Of a stretch of 64,000 nt of DNA, positions 7,921-16,327 are shown in pieces (within the stretch, counting starts at the first letter, position 1; each line of letters begins with the position of its first letter). Below the pieces are notes generated by a model that made no database searches, was not told where the DNA came from, and saw nothing but the letters and a program-made list of their open reading frames with translations. Both the position numbers and the translations under genes were made by a program. Source of the DNA: Poriferisocius sp965200775 (GTDB lineage: Bacteria; Actinomycetota; Acidimicrobiia; Acidimicrobiales; Bin134); assembly GCA_965200775.1 (NCBI GenBank), contig OZ241383.1:2108001-2172000 (forward strand), in the 5' to 3' direction.

Positions 7921-9078
7921 CTAAAGCTCCGGGTTGAGTTCGGAGGAAACCATCCACATGGCGAAGTACTGGGCCGCCCCGCCGTAAGCGTGGCCGATGG
8001 AAATCCTGGCCCCCTCCACCTGGTACTCGCCGGCGGTGCCCCGCACCTGGTTGGCCGCTTCCAGGCAGCGGATCATGCCAGACGCCCCGATGGGGTTGGA
8101 CGACAACACACCGCCCGACATGTTCACCGGGAACGAACCCCCCAGCTCGGTGTCACCGGCGTCGGTCATCTTCCACCCCTCGCCCTCCTCGGCGATGCTG
8201 TGCCCCTCCAACCACATGGGCTCATACCACGAGAACGGCACGTACAGCTCGGCACAGTCGATCTGCTCCCGAGGGTTGGTGATGCCCGCCTTGCGATACA
8301 AGGCGTCGGAGCACTCCACCCCGGCCTGAGGCCGAACCGTGTCCCGACCGGGGAACTGGCCGAACTCGGTGCGCTTGGCGTGCGAAATCACCCACGCAGG
8401 CGGGCGACCCGACTTCTTGGCCACGTCGTCGTTGCCCAGCACCATGGCCGCAGCCCCATCCGACGAGGGACACGACTCCAGGAAGTGCAGCGGGTCCCAC
8501 AACATGGGCGACTCCCGCACCTTCTCCACCGAGATGTCAGGCAGGTGGAGGTGGGCGTACTCGTTCTTCAGGGCGTTGAGCCGGTCCTTCACAGCCACCA
8601 TCCACCCGATGTGCTCGGGAGCATTCGACCGGGCGATGTAGTTGCGGATCCATGGGGCGAACGTGCCGCCGGCTCCCTGACCCCCGCTCTTGCCCCCCGA
8701 CAGCGCCCACGTGGCGTTGCCCTCCGACTGCTTCTCGTAGCCAATGGTCAACACCGTGTCGTACAGGCCGGATTCCACCAGGTTCACCGCCGAGATGGCG
8801 GTGGACGCCCCCACCGAACCGGCGGTGTGGACCCTGTGAATGGGCTTGCCCACAGCGCCCAGCGCATCGGCCAGGCTCAACAGCGGCATCATTACCCCTT
8901 CGAGGGCGTCGGGGGCCTTGCCGATCACGATGGCGTCGATGTCGGCGAACGTGGCCCCGGCGTCCTCCAATGCCCGCAGCACCGCCTCTCGCACCAGCCC
9001 GTCGAGGGTCAGGTCGTCACGGCGACGCTTGTACTTCGTCTGGCCGATGCCCAAAACGGCGCAAGGTCGAGGAGCCAT
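7921..9078 (-). CDS. Thiolase-fold lipid-transfer protein (Ltp/SCP-x type)
   Basis: A 385-residue thiolase-superfamily protein (start AVLGIGQTKYKRR). The C-terminal half keeps NPIGASG and GHAYGGAAQYFAMW, the usual CoA-site glycine loops. Where classical thiolases have the nucleophilic Cys this protein reads HTAGSVGASTAISAV, with no Cys. Cys-less Ltp proteins paired with DUF35 subunits are known from steroid side-chain breakdown, where Ltp2 works as a retro-aldolase with ChsH2. By analogy this may be a C-C lyase subunit rather than a thiolase. It lies between a second Ltp gene and the SDR gene. Role inferred. Confidence 0.82.
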   Translation of the reverse strand: MAPRPCAVLGIGQTKYKRRRDDLTLDGLVREAVLRALEDAGATFADIDAIVIGKAPDALEGVMMPLLSLADALGAVGKPIHRVHTAGSVGASTAISAVNLVESGLYDTVLTIGYEKQSEGNATWALSGGKSGGQGAGGTFAPWIRNYIARSNAPEHIGWMVAVKDRLNALKNEYAHLHLPDISVEKVRESPMLWDPLHFLESCPSSDGAAAMVLGNDDVAKKSGRPPAWVISHAKRTEFGQFPGRDTVRPQAGVECSDALYRKAGITNPREQIDCAELYVPFSWYEPMWLEGHSIAEEGEGWKMTDAGDTELGGSFPVNMSGGVLSSNPIGASGMIRCLEAANQVRGTAGEYQVEGARISIGHAYGGAAQYFAMWMVSSELNPEL

Positions 9079-9124
9079 CAGCTACTCCTCCCCCGGCCGG
9101 CGTCGTTCGGATTGGTCGAGACCA

Positions 9125-10192
9125 TCACTTGTCTCCTTCCAGAACGCAGAGGAGGTTCTGTTGCAGCGCCGGGCCGCTCGAGGCGTGGGCCACCCCCCGA
9201 CCGGCGTCGCCGTTGCGGATTGCCCGGGCCAGCTCGATCACCCGCATGAGGCCAACGGCCATGAACGGGCTGCCGGTGAGCGGCCCGCCCGACGGGTTCA
9301 CCACGGTGTCGCCGTTCAGGCCCAGCGCCTCACGCAGGATGATCTCCTCGGGGCTGTAGGTAACGGTCAGCTCGGCGATGTCCACCGGCCCGTCGTGCAG
9401 GCCCACTCGGGCGGCAGCGGTGCGGACCGACGGCGAATCGGTCAGGTCCCGCAATGTGGGATGGTGCGACTCGATGCGGTGGTCGATAGCCCTGATCCAC
9501 ACCGGGTTGTCGCACAGCTCACGGGCCCGATCGGCCCGGGCGATGACCATGGCCGCGGCCCCGTCGCTGGTGGGCGGGCAGTCGTGGCGGCGCAGCGGCT
9601 GCTGAACATAGGGCAAGCTCAGCAGCTCGTCGGGCGACGGGTCGCCGCTGATCTGGGAGTAAGGGTTAGTCTTGGCGTTGGCGTGGCTGCGGGCCACCAC
9701 CTCGGCGAAGTCCCGCTCGGTGGCCTTGCCGGCGGCGACGAGGGCCTGGGCCTGGAACCCGGCCTGGGTTTGGGGGTCCAACCCCAGGGGAGCGTGAACG
9801 TAGGGGTCGGTCTGGAGGGAGAAGCCCTCCCGGTAGGAGCCCGGCGAGCACTTGCCCGAACCCGACACCAGCACGGTGTCGATGTCGCCCGACTGCAACC
9901 GGGCAAACCCCTCGAACAGGGCCCACGCCCCGTCCATCTCCACATGGCTCTCGTACACCGGCGGCCAAGCCCCCACCGCGTCGATGTTCATAACGAAGGC
10001 GAACGGCAGCCCCGAGAGGTAGTCACAGCTCCCGGCGATGGTGAAGTCGATGTCGTGGCGGTCCATGCCCACCTGCTCGATCACCGAGTTCACGCACGGC
10101 ATGATCATGGCCGGCTCGCTGTCGTTGAACCGGGCGTGGGACTTGGTCTGCTCGAACGCGACGATGGCCACGTCCTCGGCCAGGCTCACCAT
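9125..10192 (-). CDS. Thiolase-fold lipid-transfer protein, second paralogue
   Basis: A 355-residue thiolase-superfamily protein (start VAIVAFEQTKSHARFNDS). The expected nucleophile region reads SHVEMDGAWALFEGFARL, again without Cys. NPSGGPLTGSPFMAVG and the C-terminal AHASSGPALQQN loop mark the CoA site. It starts 7 nt inside the end of the DUF35 gene (overlap 10186-10192), which implies coupled synthesis and probably a complex. The two Ltp proteins here are clearly different, so a hetero-oligomer is plausible. Substrate unknown; sterol, isoprenoid or branched acyl-CoA is the reasonable guess. Confidence 0.82.
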   Translation of the reverse strand: MVSLAEDVAIVAFEQTKSHARFNDSEPAMIMPCVNSVIEQVGMDRHDIDFTIAGSCDYLSGLPFAFVMNIDAVGAWPPVYESHVEMDGAWALFEGFARLQSGDIDTVLVSGSGKCSPGSYREGFSLQTDPYVHAPLGLDPQTQAGFQAQALVAAGKATERDFAEVVARSHANAKTNPYSQISGDPSPDELLSLPYVQQPLRRHDCPPTSDGAAAMVIARADRARELCDNPVWIRAIDHRIESHHPTLRDLTDSPSVRTAAARVGLHDGPVDIAELTVTYSPEEIILREALGLNGDTVVNPSGGPLTGSPFMAVGLMRVIELARAIRNGDAGRGVAHASSGPALQQNLLCVLEGDK

Positions 10193-11181
10193 GAGTACTC
10201 CTTGAGATCGTCGGCGGGGATATCCGGCTCGCCAGTGGGCTCGAACCGGTCGTACACCGTCTCGGGGATGTTCCCGTAGCGGTTGTCCACGTCCTGCACC
10301 GACCGATCCTCTGGGTCACGCCACACGCACCGCATCCTCATCCCGATGCGCATCTCGTCCACCGACCGGTCACGAATGTCAATGCCCACCACCGGCTGGT
10401 CGGCCCCGTCGAACAATATGGAACACCGCACGTAAGGCTCGGTCTCGGTCTGGCCGTAGTACTGCACCGGGTTCAGCTCGGTGAACGCCACCACCGTGCC
10501 CACGTCGGACACCACCACCTCGTCTTCCTCGGTCATCAGCACCCGGGACATGTTGTCGTAGCCCCGGCCCGGCACGTACACCTTGCCGGTGACCGGGCTG
10601 CGCTGGCCGATGATCTTGCCGTCGAGCAGCCCTTGGGCGAACCGGGCACGGTGGGGATAGAGCGGCTCGGAAATGCGCAGGCCGATGAGGTGCTCGGTGA
10701 TGACCACCGGCTCGTCGCCGGGATCGACCGACTGGCCGGCGGCGTCGGCTTCGGGCACGAAGTACACGTCGGCGATGGAACCGTGGCGCTCGTCTCGGAA
10801 CTGGGCTCGCACCCTCATACCGATGCTCATGGCTTCGGGGTCGCCTCCGGTATCCACGGCGTGAACCAGGGCGGTGTCGGCCCCGTCCAGCTTGACGAAA
10901 GCGAAGCCGAACGGACCCTCGAAGGGGTGTTTGGCCGACGGCTCGGCCACCCACGTCCAGTTCACCACCTCCCCGGCCGGGCCCACCTCAACCAGATCGG
11001 GGGCCAGCGTCTCGAAGGAGTCGGGATCGAACTCCATGGGCGGGCACAGCACCCGGTCGCCGCACCGCTGGCCGAGGATGCGCCCGTCGCGCAGTCCGGT
11101 CAGGAACGGGCCGATAACCGGCCCGGTGGTGCGGGTGTAGGGGTACTCGAGGGTGTAATCCACATCATGCAACTGGGGCAC
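10186..11181 (-). CDS. Protein with two tandem DUF35 (ChsH2-like OB-fold) domains
   Basis: About 331 residues from a GTG at 11181; the start is uncertain because the frame is open to 11235 and no clear SD is present. Two similar halves each have the DUF35 order: an aromatic helix, then a G-Q-R turn (ILGQRCGDRVLCPP; IIGQRSPVTGKVYVP), then an OB-fold with FVKLDGADT / SILFDGAD and IGMRVRAQF / IGMRMRCVW. DUF35 proteins partner thiolase-fold enzymes and feed CoA substrates. The four-Cys zinc ribbon usual before the OB-fold is degraded: two Cys remain in the first half and none in the second. It is the first gene of the Ltp operon. Confidence 0.78.
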   Translation of the reverse strand: MPQLHDVDYTLEYPYTRTTGPVIGPFLTGLRDGRILGQRCGDRVLCPPMEFDPDSFETLAPDLVEVGPAGEVVNWTWVAEPSAKHPFEGPFGFAFVKLDGADTALVHAVDTGGDPEAMSIGMRVRAQFRDERHGSIADVYFVPEADAAGQSVDPGDEPVVITEHLIGLRISEPLYPHRARFAQGLLDGKIIGQRSPVTGKVYVPGRGYDNMSRVLMTEEDEVVVSDVGTVVAFTELNPVQYYGQTETEPYVRCSILFDGADQPVVGIDIRDRSVDEMRIGMRMRCVWRDPEDRSVQDVDNRYGNIPETVYDRFEPTGEPDIPADDLKEYSW

Positions 11182-11289
11182 GGCGGCAAGTTCACCACAC
11201 CCCCGCTCACCGCCCCAAACAGCAGCCCAATCCAACCCCCGTCAACGGGGTTTTGGCGGACTCCACAGGGCCCGGAAGCGTTCGGGGGG

Positions 11290-12435
11290 TCAGATGGTGG
11301 TGGTGAAGAAGTCGGTGACGTCGGCCAAGAACAGCTCGGGTTCTTCGAGGGAGGCGAAGTGGCCGCCGCGGGGCATCTCGGTCCAGCGGACGATGTTGTA
11401 CCAGTACTCCGCCCAGGGCCGGATGGGGTTGCCCTCGTCGCCGGGGAAGCGGGCGTAAGCGGTGGGAACCTCCACCCGTCGGTCGGGGGCCGACGCTCCC
11501 CGGCCTGCCACCCTGGTCTCGTAGTACAGGCGGTTGGCCGAGGAGATGGTGCCGGTCACCCAGTACACCATCACGTTGGTGAGCAGCTCGTCTCTGGTGA
11601 AGCTGCTCTCGATGTCGTTGTCGGGGCCAATGTCGCTCCACACCAGGAACTTCTCCACGATCCACGCCGCCAGCCCGGCCGGGGAATCGTTCAACCCCAC
11701 CGACAACGTCTGTGGCCGGGTGGCCTGCTGCTCCCTGTAGCCCCGCTCGACCCGGTTTCGGGCCCCGCTCTCGGATCGACTGGCCTTCTGCTCGCCCGTC
11801 AGGTCGGGCACGGTGCCCGGCGGGGGCTGTGGGGCGATCATCAGGTTCAGGTGGATGCCGGCCAACCGCTCGGGAGCCAGAAGGGCCATCTGGGTGGTGA
11901 CCATCGCTCCCCAGTCGCCACCCTGGGCGCAAAACCGCTCGTAACCCAGACCGCTCATAAGCTCCAGCGCTGCTGCTGCCATGCGCCGAGGGTTCCAGCC
12001 CGGCTCGGCGGTGGGGCCGGAGAACCCGTAGCCGGGCAACGACGGGCACACCACATGGAAGTGTTCCCGCAGCGGCTCGATCACCTTGGCGAACTCGGTG
12101 ATGGAACCGGGCCAGCCGTGGTGGATCACCAGAGCCAGGGCGTCACGGTTGGGGCTGCGAGCGTGGATGAAGTGGATCTGCTGGTTGTCGATGACGGTGG
12201 TGTACTGGGGGAACCGGTTGAGCCGACCCTCCGCCGCTCGCCAGTCGTACTCGTTGCGCCAGTACCGGCACAGCTCCCGGAGGTAATCCAGATCGGTCCC
12301 CTCGTTCCATCCCGCTCCGGGCAGGGGGTCGAACCACCGGGTGGCGTCGAGACGGCGATGCAAGTCGTCGAGAACCTCATCGCCAACCTCAATGGTGAAC
12401 GGCTCCACCAACATCGCACCCCCCGAAGAACTCAT
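11290..12435 (-). CDS. Epoxide hydrolase, EHN/alpha-beta hydrolase family
   Basis: A 381-residue enzyme of the microsomal-type epoxide hydrolase family. An N-terminal EHN region is followed by the alpha/beta core with the oxyanion motif HGWPGS (106-111), the nucleophile Asp175 in GGDWGA, and the C-terminal histidine in RGGHFASLEEPELF. It adds water to epoxides to give diols. It ends the cyclase-SDR operon on the minus strand. Its ATG overlaps the stop of a 20-codon mini-ORF that duplicates its own beginning (see 12432-12494). An alternative start is the ATG at codon 8. Confidence 0.9.
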   Translation of the reverse strand: MSSSGGAMLVEPFTIEVGDEVLDDLHRRLDATRWFDPLPGAGWNEGTDLDYLRELCRYWRNEYDWRAAEGRLNRFPQYTTVIDNQQIHFIHARSPNRDALALVIHHGWPGSITEFAKVIEPLREHFHVVCPSLPGYGFSGPTAEPGWNPRRMAAAALELMSGLGYERFCAQGGDWGAMVTTQMALLAPERLAGIHLNLMIAPQPPPGTVPDLTGEQKASRSESGARNRVERGYREQQATRPQTLSVGLNDSPAGLAAWIVEKFLVWSDIGPDNDIESSFTRDELLTNVMVYWVTGTISSANRLYYETRVAGRGASAPDRRVEVPTAYARFPGDEGNPIRPWAEYWYNIVRWTEMPRGGHFASLEEPELFLADVTDFFTTTI

Positions 12436-12495
12436 GTGTAGTCGTTTCCAATGGTGAACGGCTCCACCGTCATGGCGCTCCCCGGAGAACTCATG
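12390..12495. repeat. 47-bp imperfect direct repeat covering the 5' end of the epoxide hydrolase gene
   Basis: Copies at 12390-12436 and 12449-12495 differ at about 6 of 47 positions. The downstream copy (in gene direction) is the real start of the epoxide hydrolase; the upstream copy encodes the same start followed by an early stop. The 59-bp offset changes frame, so the copy is separate rather than an in-frame extension. Confidence 0.85.
12432..12494 (-). CDS. 20-codon leader mini-ORF, a duplicate of the epoxide hydrolase start
   Basis: The mini-ORF reads MSSPGSAMTVEPFTI and five more residues, matching the first 15 residues of the epoxide hydrolase closely (MSSSGGAMLVEPFTI). Its ATG overlaps the stop of the upstream SDR gene (ATGA at 12491-12494) and its stop overlaps the epoxide hydrolase ATG (ATGA at 12432-12435). 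Ribosomes could therefore pass SDR to mini-ORF to hydrolase by reinitiation. It may be only a duplication scar; no function can be claimed. Confidence 0.45.
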   Translation of the reverse strand: MSSPGSAMTVEPFTIGNDYT

Positions 12496-13342
12496 AGCGG
12501 TCGTGGAGGGGACCGGTGGGCAGGCGGCCGTCGATGTCGGTGAACCCGTAAGCGTCGGCCAGAGTCCGGGCCGCCACCGCCTGGCCGGTGTAGCCGGACC
12601 GGTTTGGGTCGATGGCCAGGGCGGTCACCGCCCGGCCGGTGAACCGGGGCGACTCCGCTGCCGACAGGTCCAGGCTGGGGGGCAACTCCATCCCCGACTC
12701 CACGGCCATGTCGATCCGTTCGGTGCGCACGAAGCCCGGCCACACCGACACTATCGACACCCCCGCGCTCTCCAGCTCCCTGGCGCAGTCGCTGGTCATC
12801 CGGTCGAGGGCGCACTTGCCCACCCCGTAGGCCACATGCCAGGCATACTCGGCCGCTCCCGACGAGCTGATGTTGGCGATCAGGCCGTCACCCTGGCCGA
12901 TCATCACCGGTGCGGCCAGCACCGAGGCCACGTAAGCCGAGCGGGTGCCCACGTCCATCATGTCGTCCCAGTTGGAGATGGGCACCTCCCAAAACGGCAG
13001 CCCCGAGGTCAGCTCGTCGGGGATGGCGAAGGCATTGTTCACCACGATGTCGAGACGCCCGTGGTCGGAAGCGATCCGGTCGAACACCGCCCGTACCGCA
13101 TCGTCGTCTCGGTGGTCGCACGCCACCGCCACCGCCTTGCCCCCGGCGGCGGCGATCTCGGCCTCGGTGCCCCCCACCGTGCCGGGCAGCGGGTGCTGAC
13201 CCGACGCAGTGGTTCGCCCTGTGACGTACACCACCGCTCCGGCTGCGGCCAGCTCCACCGCGCACCCCTTGCCGATGCCCCGGCTGGCTCCGGTGACAAG
13301 AGCCACCTTCCCGGCCAACGGGGATCCGTCGAACATGGTCAT
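12491..13342 (-). CDS. Short-chain dehydrogenase/reductase
   Basis: A 283-residue SDR from the ATG at 13342, which overlaps the stop of the cyclase-family gene (ATGA). It has the nucleotide-binding motif TGASRGIG (17-24), a VVNNAF strand where most SDRs have NNAG, and the SSSGAAEYAWHVAYGVGK segment with catalytic Ser, Tyr and Lys. It is the middle gene of an operon with a cyclase-family hydrolase and an epoxide hydrolase, suggesting a pathway that opens rings or epoxides and oxidises the alcohols. The open frame extends back to 13705 inside the upstream gene, but the overlapping ATG is the natural start. Confidence 0.87.
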   Translation of the reverse strand: MTMFDGSPLAGKVALVTGASRGIGKGCAVELAAAGAVVYVTGRTTASGQHPLPGTVGGTEAEIAAAGGKAVAVACDHRDDDAVRAVFDRIASDHGRLDIVVNNAFAIPDELTSGLPFWEVPISNWDDMMDVGTRSAYVASVLAAPVMIGQGDGLIANISSSGAAEYAWHVAYGVGKCALDRMTSDCARELESAGVSIVSVWPGFVRTERIDMAVESGMELPPSLDLSAAESPRFTGRAVTALAIDPNRSGYTGQAVAARTLADAYGFTDIDGRLPTGPLHDRS

Positions 13343-14364
13343 GAGTTCACCTCCGGTGTGTTGGCGATGGCCATGGGCGGCGACGAGCACGAGGTGGACC
13401 CCACCGCCCGGAACGGGGAGTGGCAGAACACGAACCGGTCCACCCCGGCGGCGGCGATCTCCTCGCAGCTCAGCGACTCCGCGATGCGGATGCCCTCCTT
13501 TACCAGCATGAGCTGGTGGCCGACCGTCATCCACCCCCCGGTGGCCTCGGCGTCGAGCACCCCCCACATCCAGCTGTCGGTGGACACCAGGGCGGGCCGG
13601 TGGGAGGCCAGCCACTTGTTCTCGGCGATCCAGGGGCCGGGCGAGCCACCCAGGAACCGCTCCGGGTTTTCCCGGGTGAGGCTGATCCACCCGGTGCGAA
13701 GGCACAGGGCGTCACCCGGTTCGGGAGCGGGCAACCCCTGGCGCTCGCAAGCTCCCTCAATCTGCTCCACCGTGATGCGGTGCTGGTCCATGAGCCGGGG
13801 CAACCCAGCCTCGGTTGCCTCCACATCGCCGGTGGTGGCGGCCACCTGAGCGGCCACGTCGATCATCAAACCCCTGGTGAGCAGGGGCGATCCCCACGAA
13901 ACCACATCCATGGCCGTCACCCCCTCTGTGCGGGCCAAGTCGGTTCCCTGGTGGCCGTTGTAGAAGGTGCCGTCCACCGCGGCGTGGGTGAGCCCGTTGA
14001 TCTTGGTGCTCATGTTGAAGGTGTACGACACCCTCTCCTCGGAATAGCCCAGCTTGGACGGCCCCAACCCCTCGGTGCCGCTGACGATCCCCCCCTCGAA
14101 TCCCTCTCCGGGGTCGTACCCCGAGACCACCAGCGTCTGGGCGAACTCCCGTGTGCCGAAGGCCGGGTATCCCGCCCAGATACCGTCGCCCAATGAGTAG
14201 GTGCCGACAGGCCGGGTCAGGTCGAGCATCGACAGAGCGTCGGCCCGTTTCTGCTCGGTTACCTCGTTGTAGGTTCCCAGCACGTCCTCGGCCCCGTACC
14301 GGCTGGGAGCCCACGCCCCGGCGGCCGCCGCCTCGACATCGAACCTCTCGTCGTCGAACAACAC
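13339..14364 (-). CDS. Cyclase-family (kynurenine formamidase-like) metal-dependent hydrolase
   Basis: A 341-residue member of the cyclase family (PF04199 type), which hydrolyses amide or lactone bonds at a metal centre. The metal-site region reads GLTHAAVDGTFYNGHQG (near residue 125), matching the longer actinobacterial branch rather than the short KynB branch. Other family blocks include GDALCLRTGW and STDSWMWGVLDAEATGG. It starts an operon with an SDR and an epoxide hydrolase. The substrate is unknown; kynurenine formamidase activity should not be assumed from the family alone. Confidence 0.8.
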   Translation of the reverse strand: MLFDDERFDVEAAAAGAWAPSRYGAEDVLGTYNEVTEQKRADALSMLDLTRPVGTYSLGDGIWAGYPAFGTREFAQTLVVSGYDPGEGFEGGIVSGTEGLGPSKLGYSEERVSYTFNMSTKINGLTHAAVDGTFYNGHQGTDLARTEGVTAMDVVSWGSPLLTRGLMIDVAAQVAATTGDVEATEAGLPRLMDQHRITVEQIEGACERQGLPAPEPGDALCLRTGWISLTRENPERFLGGSPGPWIAENKWLASHRPALVSTDSWMWGVLDAEATGGWMTVGHQLMLVKEGIRIAESLSCEEIAAAGVDRFVFCHSPFRAVGSTSCSSPPMAIANTPEVNS

Positions 14365-14498
14365 CGGGCCAGCCTAGTGGTCGGCCATTCTCCCGTAGCC
14401 AAGCCCGAGGTCACTGCCCACCCCTAAGACCAATCCCGATGGCCTTGTACACAAAGCCGAACGTCGCGCCTCAGGCCCTGGGGCCGCCGGGAACTCGA

Positions 14499-15068
14499 CT
14501 AGGCCACGGCGCCGGCTCTGCCATCTGCCAGGTAGCGCCAACCGGTGTAAAGGGTGAGAGCCACGGCCAGCCAGATGGCCAGCGACGGAGCCCAGCCGTG
14601 ATCCTCCAGGGGGGGCAGCGCAGCCACGGTGAGGGCGATGCCCTGCAACAGCGTCTTGTACTTGGCCGACCGGCGAGCGGGCAGCGACAAGCCCTCTCGA
14701 GCCCACCGGGTGCGGGCCGCGCTCACCAGCAGCTCCCTAAGGGTGATGATCAGCACCGGCACCCAGAACAGCCGGTCCACCGCCACGAAACACCAACAGG
14801 CCCCGAGGATCATGATCTTGTCGGCCAGCGGGTCGAGGAACGCTCCCCAGCGGCTGATGCTGCCCGAGGAACGGGCGACCCAGCCGTCGTAGTAGTCGCT
14901 GGCCCCCAACACCCAGCCCACCACCAGCACGGCCCAGGATGTCCCCTTGCTCTCCGACGCTGCCAGGATCAGCACGAAGAGCACCGGTGACGCCGCGATG
15001 CGACCCAGCGTGATGAGGTTGGCCGTCAACCGCAGGTCGGCCCAGGAATAAGCGCCCACCTGGCTCAC
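14499..15068 (-). CDS. pgsA: CDP-diacylglycerol-glycerol-3-phosphate 3-phosphatidyltransferase
   Basis: A 189-residue membrane enzyme that makes phosphatidylglycerophosphate. The CDP-alcohol phosphotransferase signature is complete: D-x2-DG-x2-AR-x8-G-x3-D-x3-D, seen as SDYYDGWVAR followed by GAFLDPLADK. Several hydrophobic segments flank it. The GTG start at 15068 overlaps the rimO stop (GTGA). The rimO-pgsA order is conserved in actinobacteria. Other phosphatidyltransferases share the motif, but length and context support PgsA. Confidence 0.9.
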   Translation of the reverse strand: MSQVGAYSWADLRLTANLITLGRIAASPVLFVLILAASESKGTSWAVLVVGWVLGASDYYDGWVARSSGSISRWGAFLDPLADKIMILGACWCFVAVDRLFWVPVLIITLRELLVSAARTRWAREGLSLPARRSAKYKTLLQGIALTVAALPPLEDHGWAPSLAIWLAVALTLYTGWRYLADGRAGAVA

Positions 15069-16327
15069 GCAGGCACCGCCTCGGCAACAAGATCGGGACC
15101 GGCGGCATCGACGACGTGAACCGGGTGGAACCGGCCCACAGCCAAGTGCTCGGGCACCGAGATAACGCCGTCGATCTCGGGGGCCTCACGAAAGCTGCGA
15201 GCGATGCCGGGAGCGTCCACCAGAACTTCGACCTCGCGACCGATGAGTTGGTCACGTTTGGCCGCGGTGATCTCGTCCTGGATGGCCGAAAGCTCCCGGC
15301 ACCGTTCGGCGGCCAGCCCGGGCGGGACCTGTCCGTCGAGCCCGACGGCGTAGGTGTTCTCCTCCGGCGAGTAGGTGAAGAAGCCGCACCAATCGAGGCC
15401 CATCTCCCCCACGAAATCCAGCAGCATGTCGTGGTCGTGCTCGGTCTCGCCGGGGTATCCGACGATGAAGTTCGACCGAAACACCGCATCCGGCTGCCGC
15501 CGGCGGATGTCGGCGATACGGGCCGCGAACCGGTCGCCGTCTCCCCAACGCCGCATCCGGGCCAGCAGTGGTCGGGAGACGTGCTGCAGAGACAGGTCGA
15601 AGTACGGCACGCCGGTGGCACAAATGGTGTCGATCAACGGATCGGTGAGATCGGAAGGGTACAAATACAGCAGCCGCACCCAGTCCACTCGGCGGCTCAG
15701 CGACTCCACCAGGGGGATGATGTTTCGCTCTCCCTGGCCCTGATCTCGGCCGTAGGAAGCCAGATCCTGGGCCACCAGCACGATCTCGCGGGCCTCGAGT
15801 GCTTCCACCTCGGCCACGATGGAGTCAATCGACCGGGAGCGCTGCGGCCCCCGGAATCCGGGGATGGCGCAGTACCCACATCGGCGGTCGCAACCCTCGG
15901 CGATCTTCACATAGGCCCACGGGGCCTCCGCCGGGGGACGGGGCAGGTTCAACAGGTCGAACTCGGGGAGCACCGGCGTGGCGGCGGGGGCCTGCGAGGG
16001 CTTGGTTCCGATGCTCACCGGCACGCCGAAGCCCGCAACCCGGTCCACTTCGGGCAGGGCCTCTGCCAGCTCGGTTCCGTAGCGCTCGGCCATGCACCCG
16101 GTGACCACCAGCTCGGCCTGGGCGGCCGCCGACCGCAGGGCCAGAACCGTCTCAACCGACTCCTGGCGGGCCTCCTCGATGAAGGCGCAGGTGTTCACCA
16201 CCACCAGGTCGGCGTCCTCGGGGCCTCCCGCGGCGACCATCCCGTCGCCGGTCAGCAACCCCGTGATCTTGTCGGAGTCCACCTGGTTCTTGGGGCACCC
16301 CAGCGTCTCAACCCAGAACTGCCGCAC
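15065..16327 (-). CDS. rimO: Ribosomal protein S12 methylthiotransferase
   Basis: A radical-SAM enzyme that adds a methylthio group to an Asp of S12. About 420 residues from the GTG at 16327. An N-terminal UPF0004 domain starts with VETLGCPKNQVDSDK and supplies cluster-binding Cys; the radical SAM CxxxCxxC is seen as CDRRCGYCAIPGFRG; a C-terminal TRAM domain follows. The GCPKN signature separates RimO from MiaB. The chosen GTG overlaps the upstream exchanger stop (TAGTG), which is better supported than the TTG 15 nt further upstream. pgsA follows with a 4-nt overlap. Confidence 0.92.
   Translation of the reverse strand: MRQFWVETLGCPKNQVDSDKITGLLTGDGMVAAGGPEDADLVVVNTCAFIEEARQESVETVLALRSAAAQAELVVTGCMAERYGTELAEALPEVDRVAGFGVPVSIGTKPSQAPAATPVLPEFDLLNLPRPPAEAPWAYVKIAEGCDRRCGYCAIPGFRGPQRSRSIDSIVAEVEALEAREIVLVAQDLASYGRDQGQGERNIIPLVESLSRRVDWVRLLYLYPSDLTDPLIDTICATGVPYFDLSLQHVSRPLLARMRRWGDGDRFAARIADIRRRQPDAVFRSNFIVGYPGETEHDHDMLLDFVGEMGLDWCGFFTYSPEENTYAVGLDGQVPPGLAAERCRELSAIQDEITAAKRDQLIGREVEVLVDAPGIARSFREAPEIDGVISVPEHLAVGRFHPVHVVDAAGPDLVAEAVPA

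Noticed and set aside
6793..9249. 818-codon plus-strand open frame
   Set aside because: It is a shadow of the SDR and Ltp genes on the other strand; His/Pro/Gly-rich sequence without domain features.
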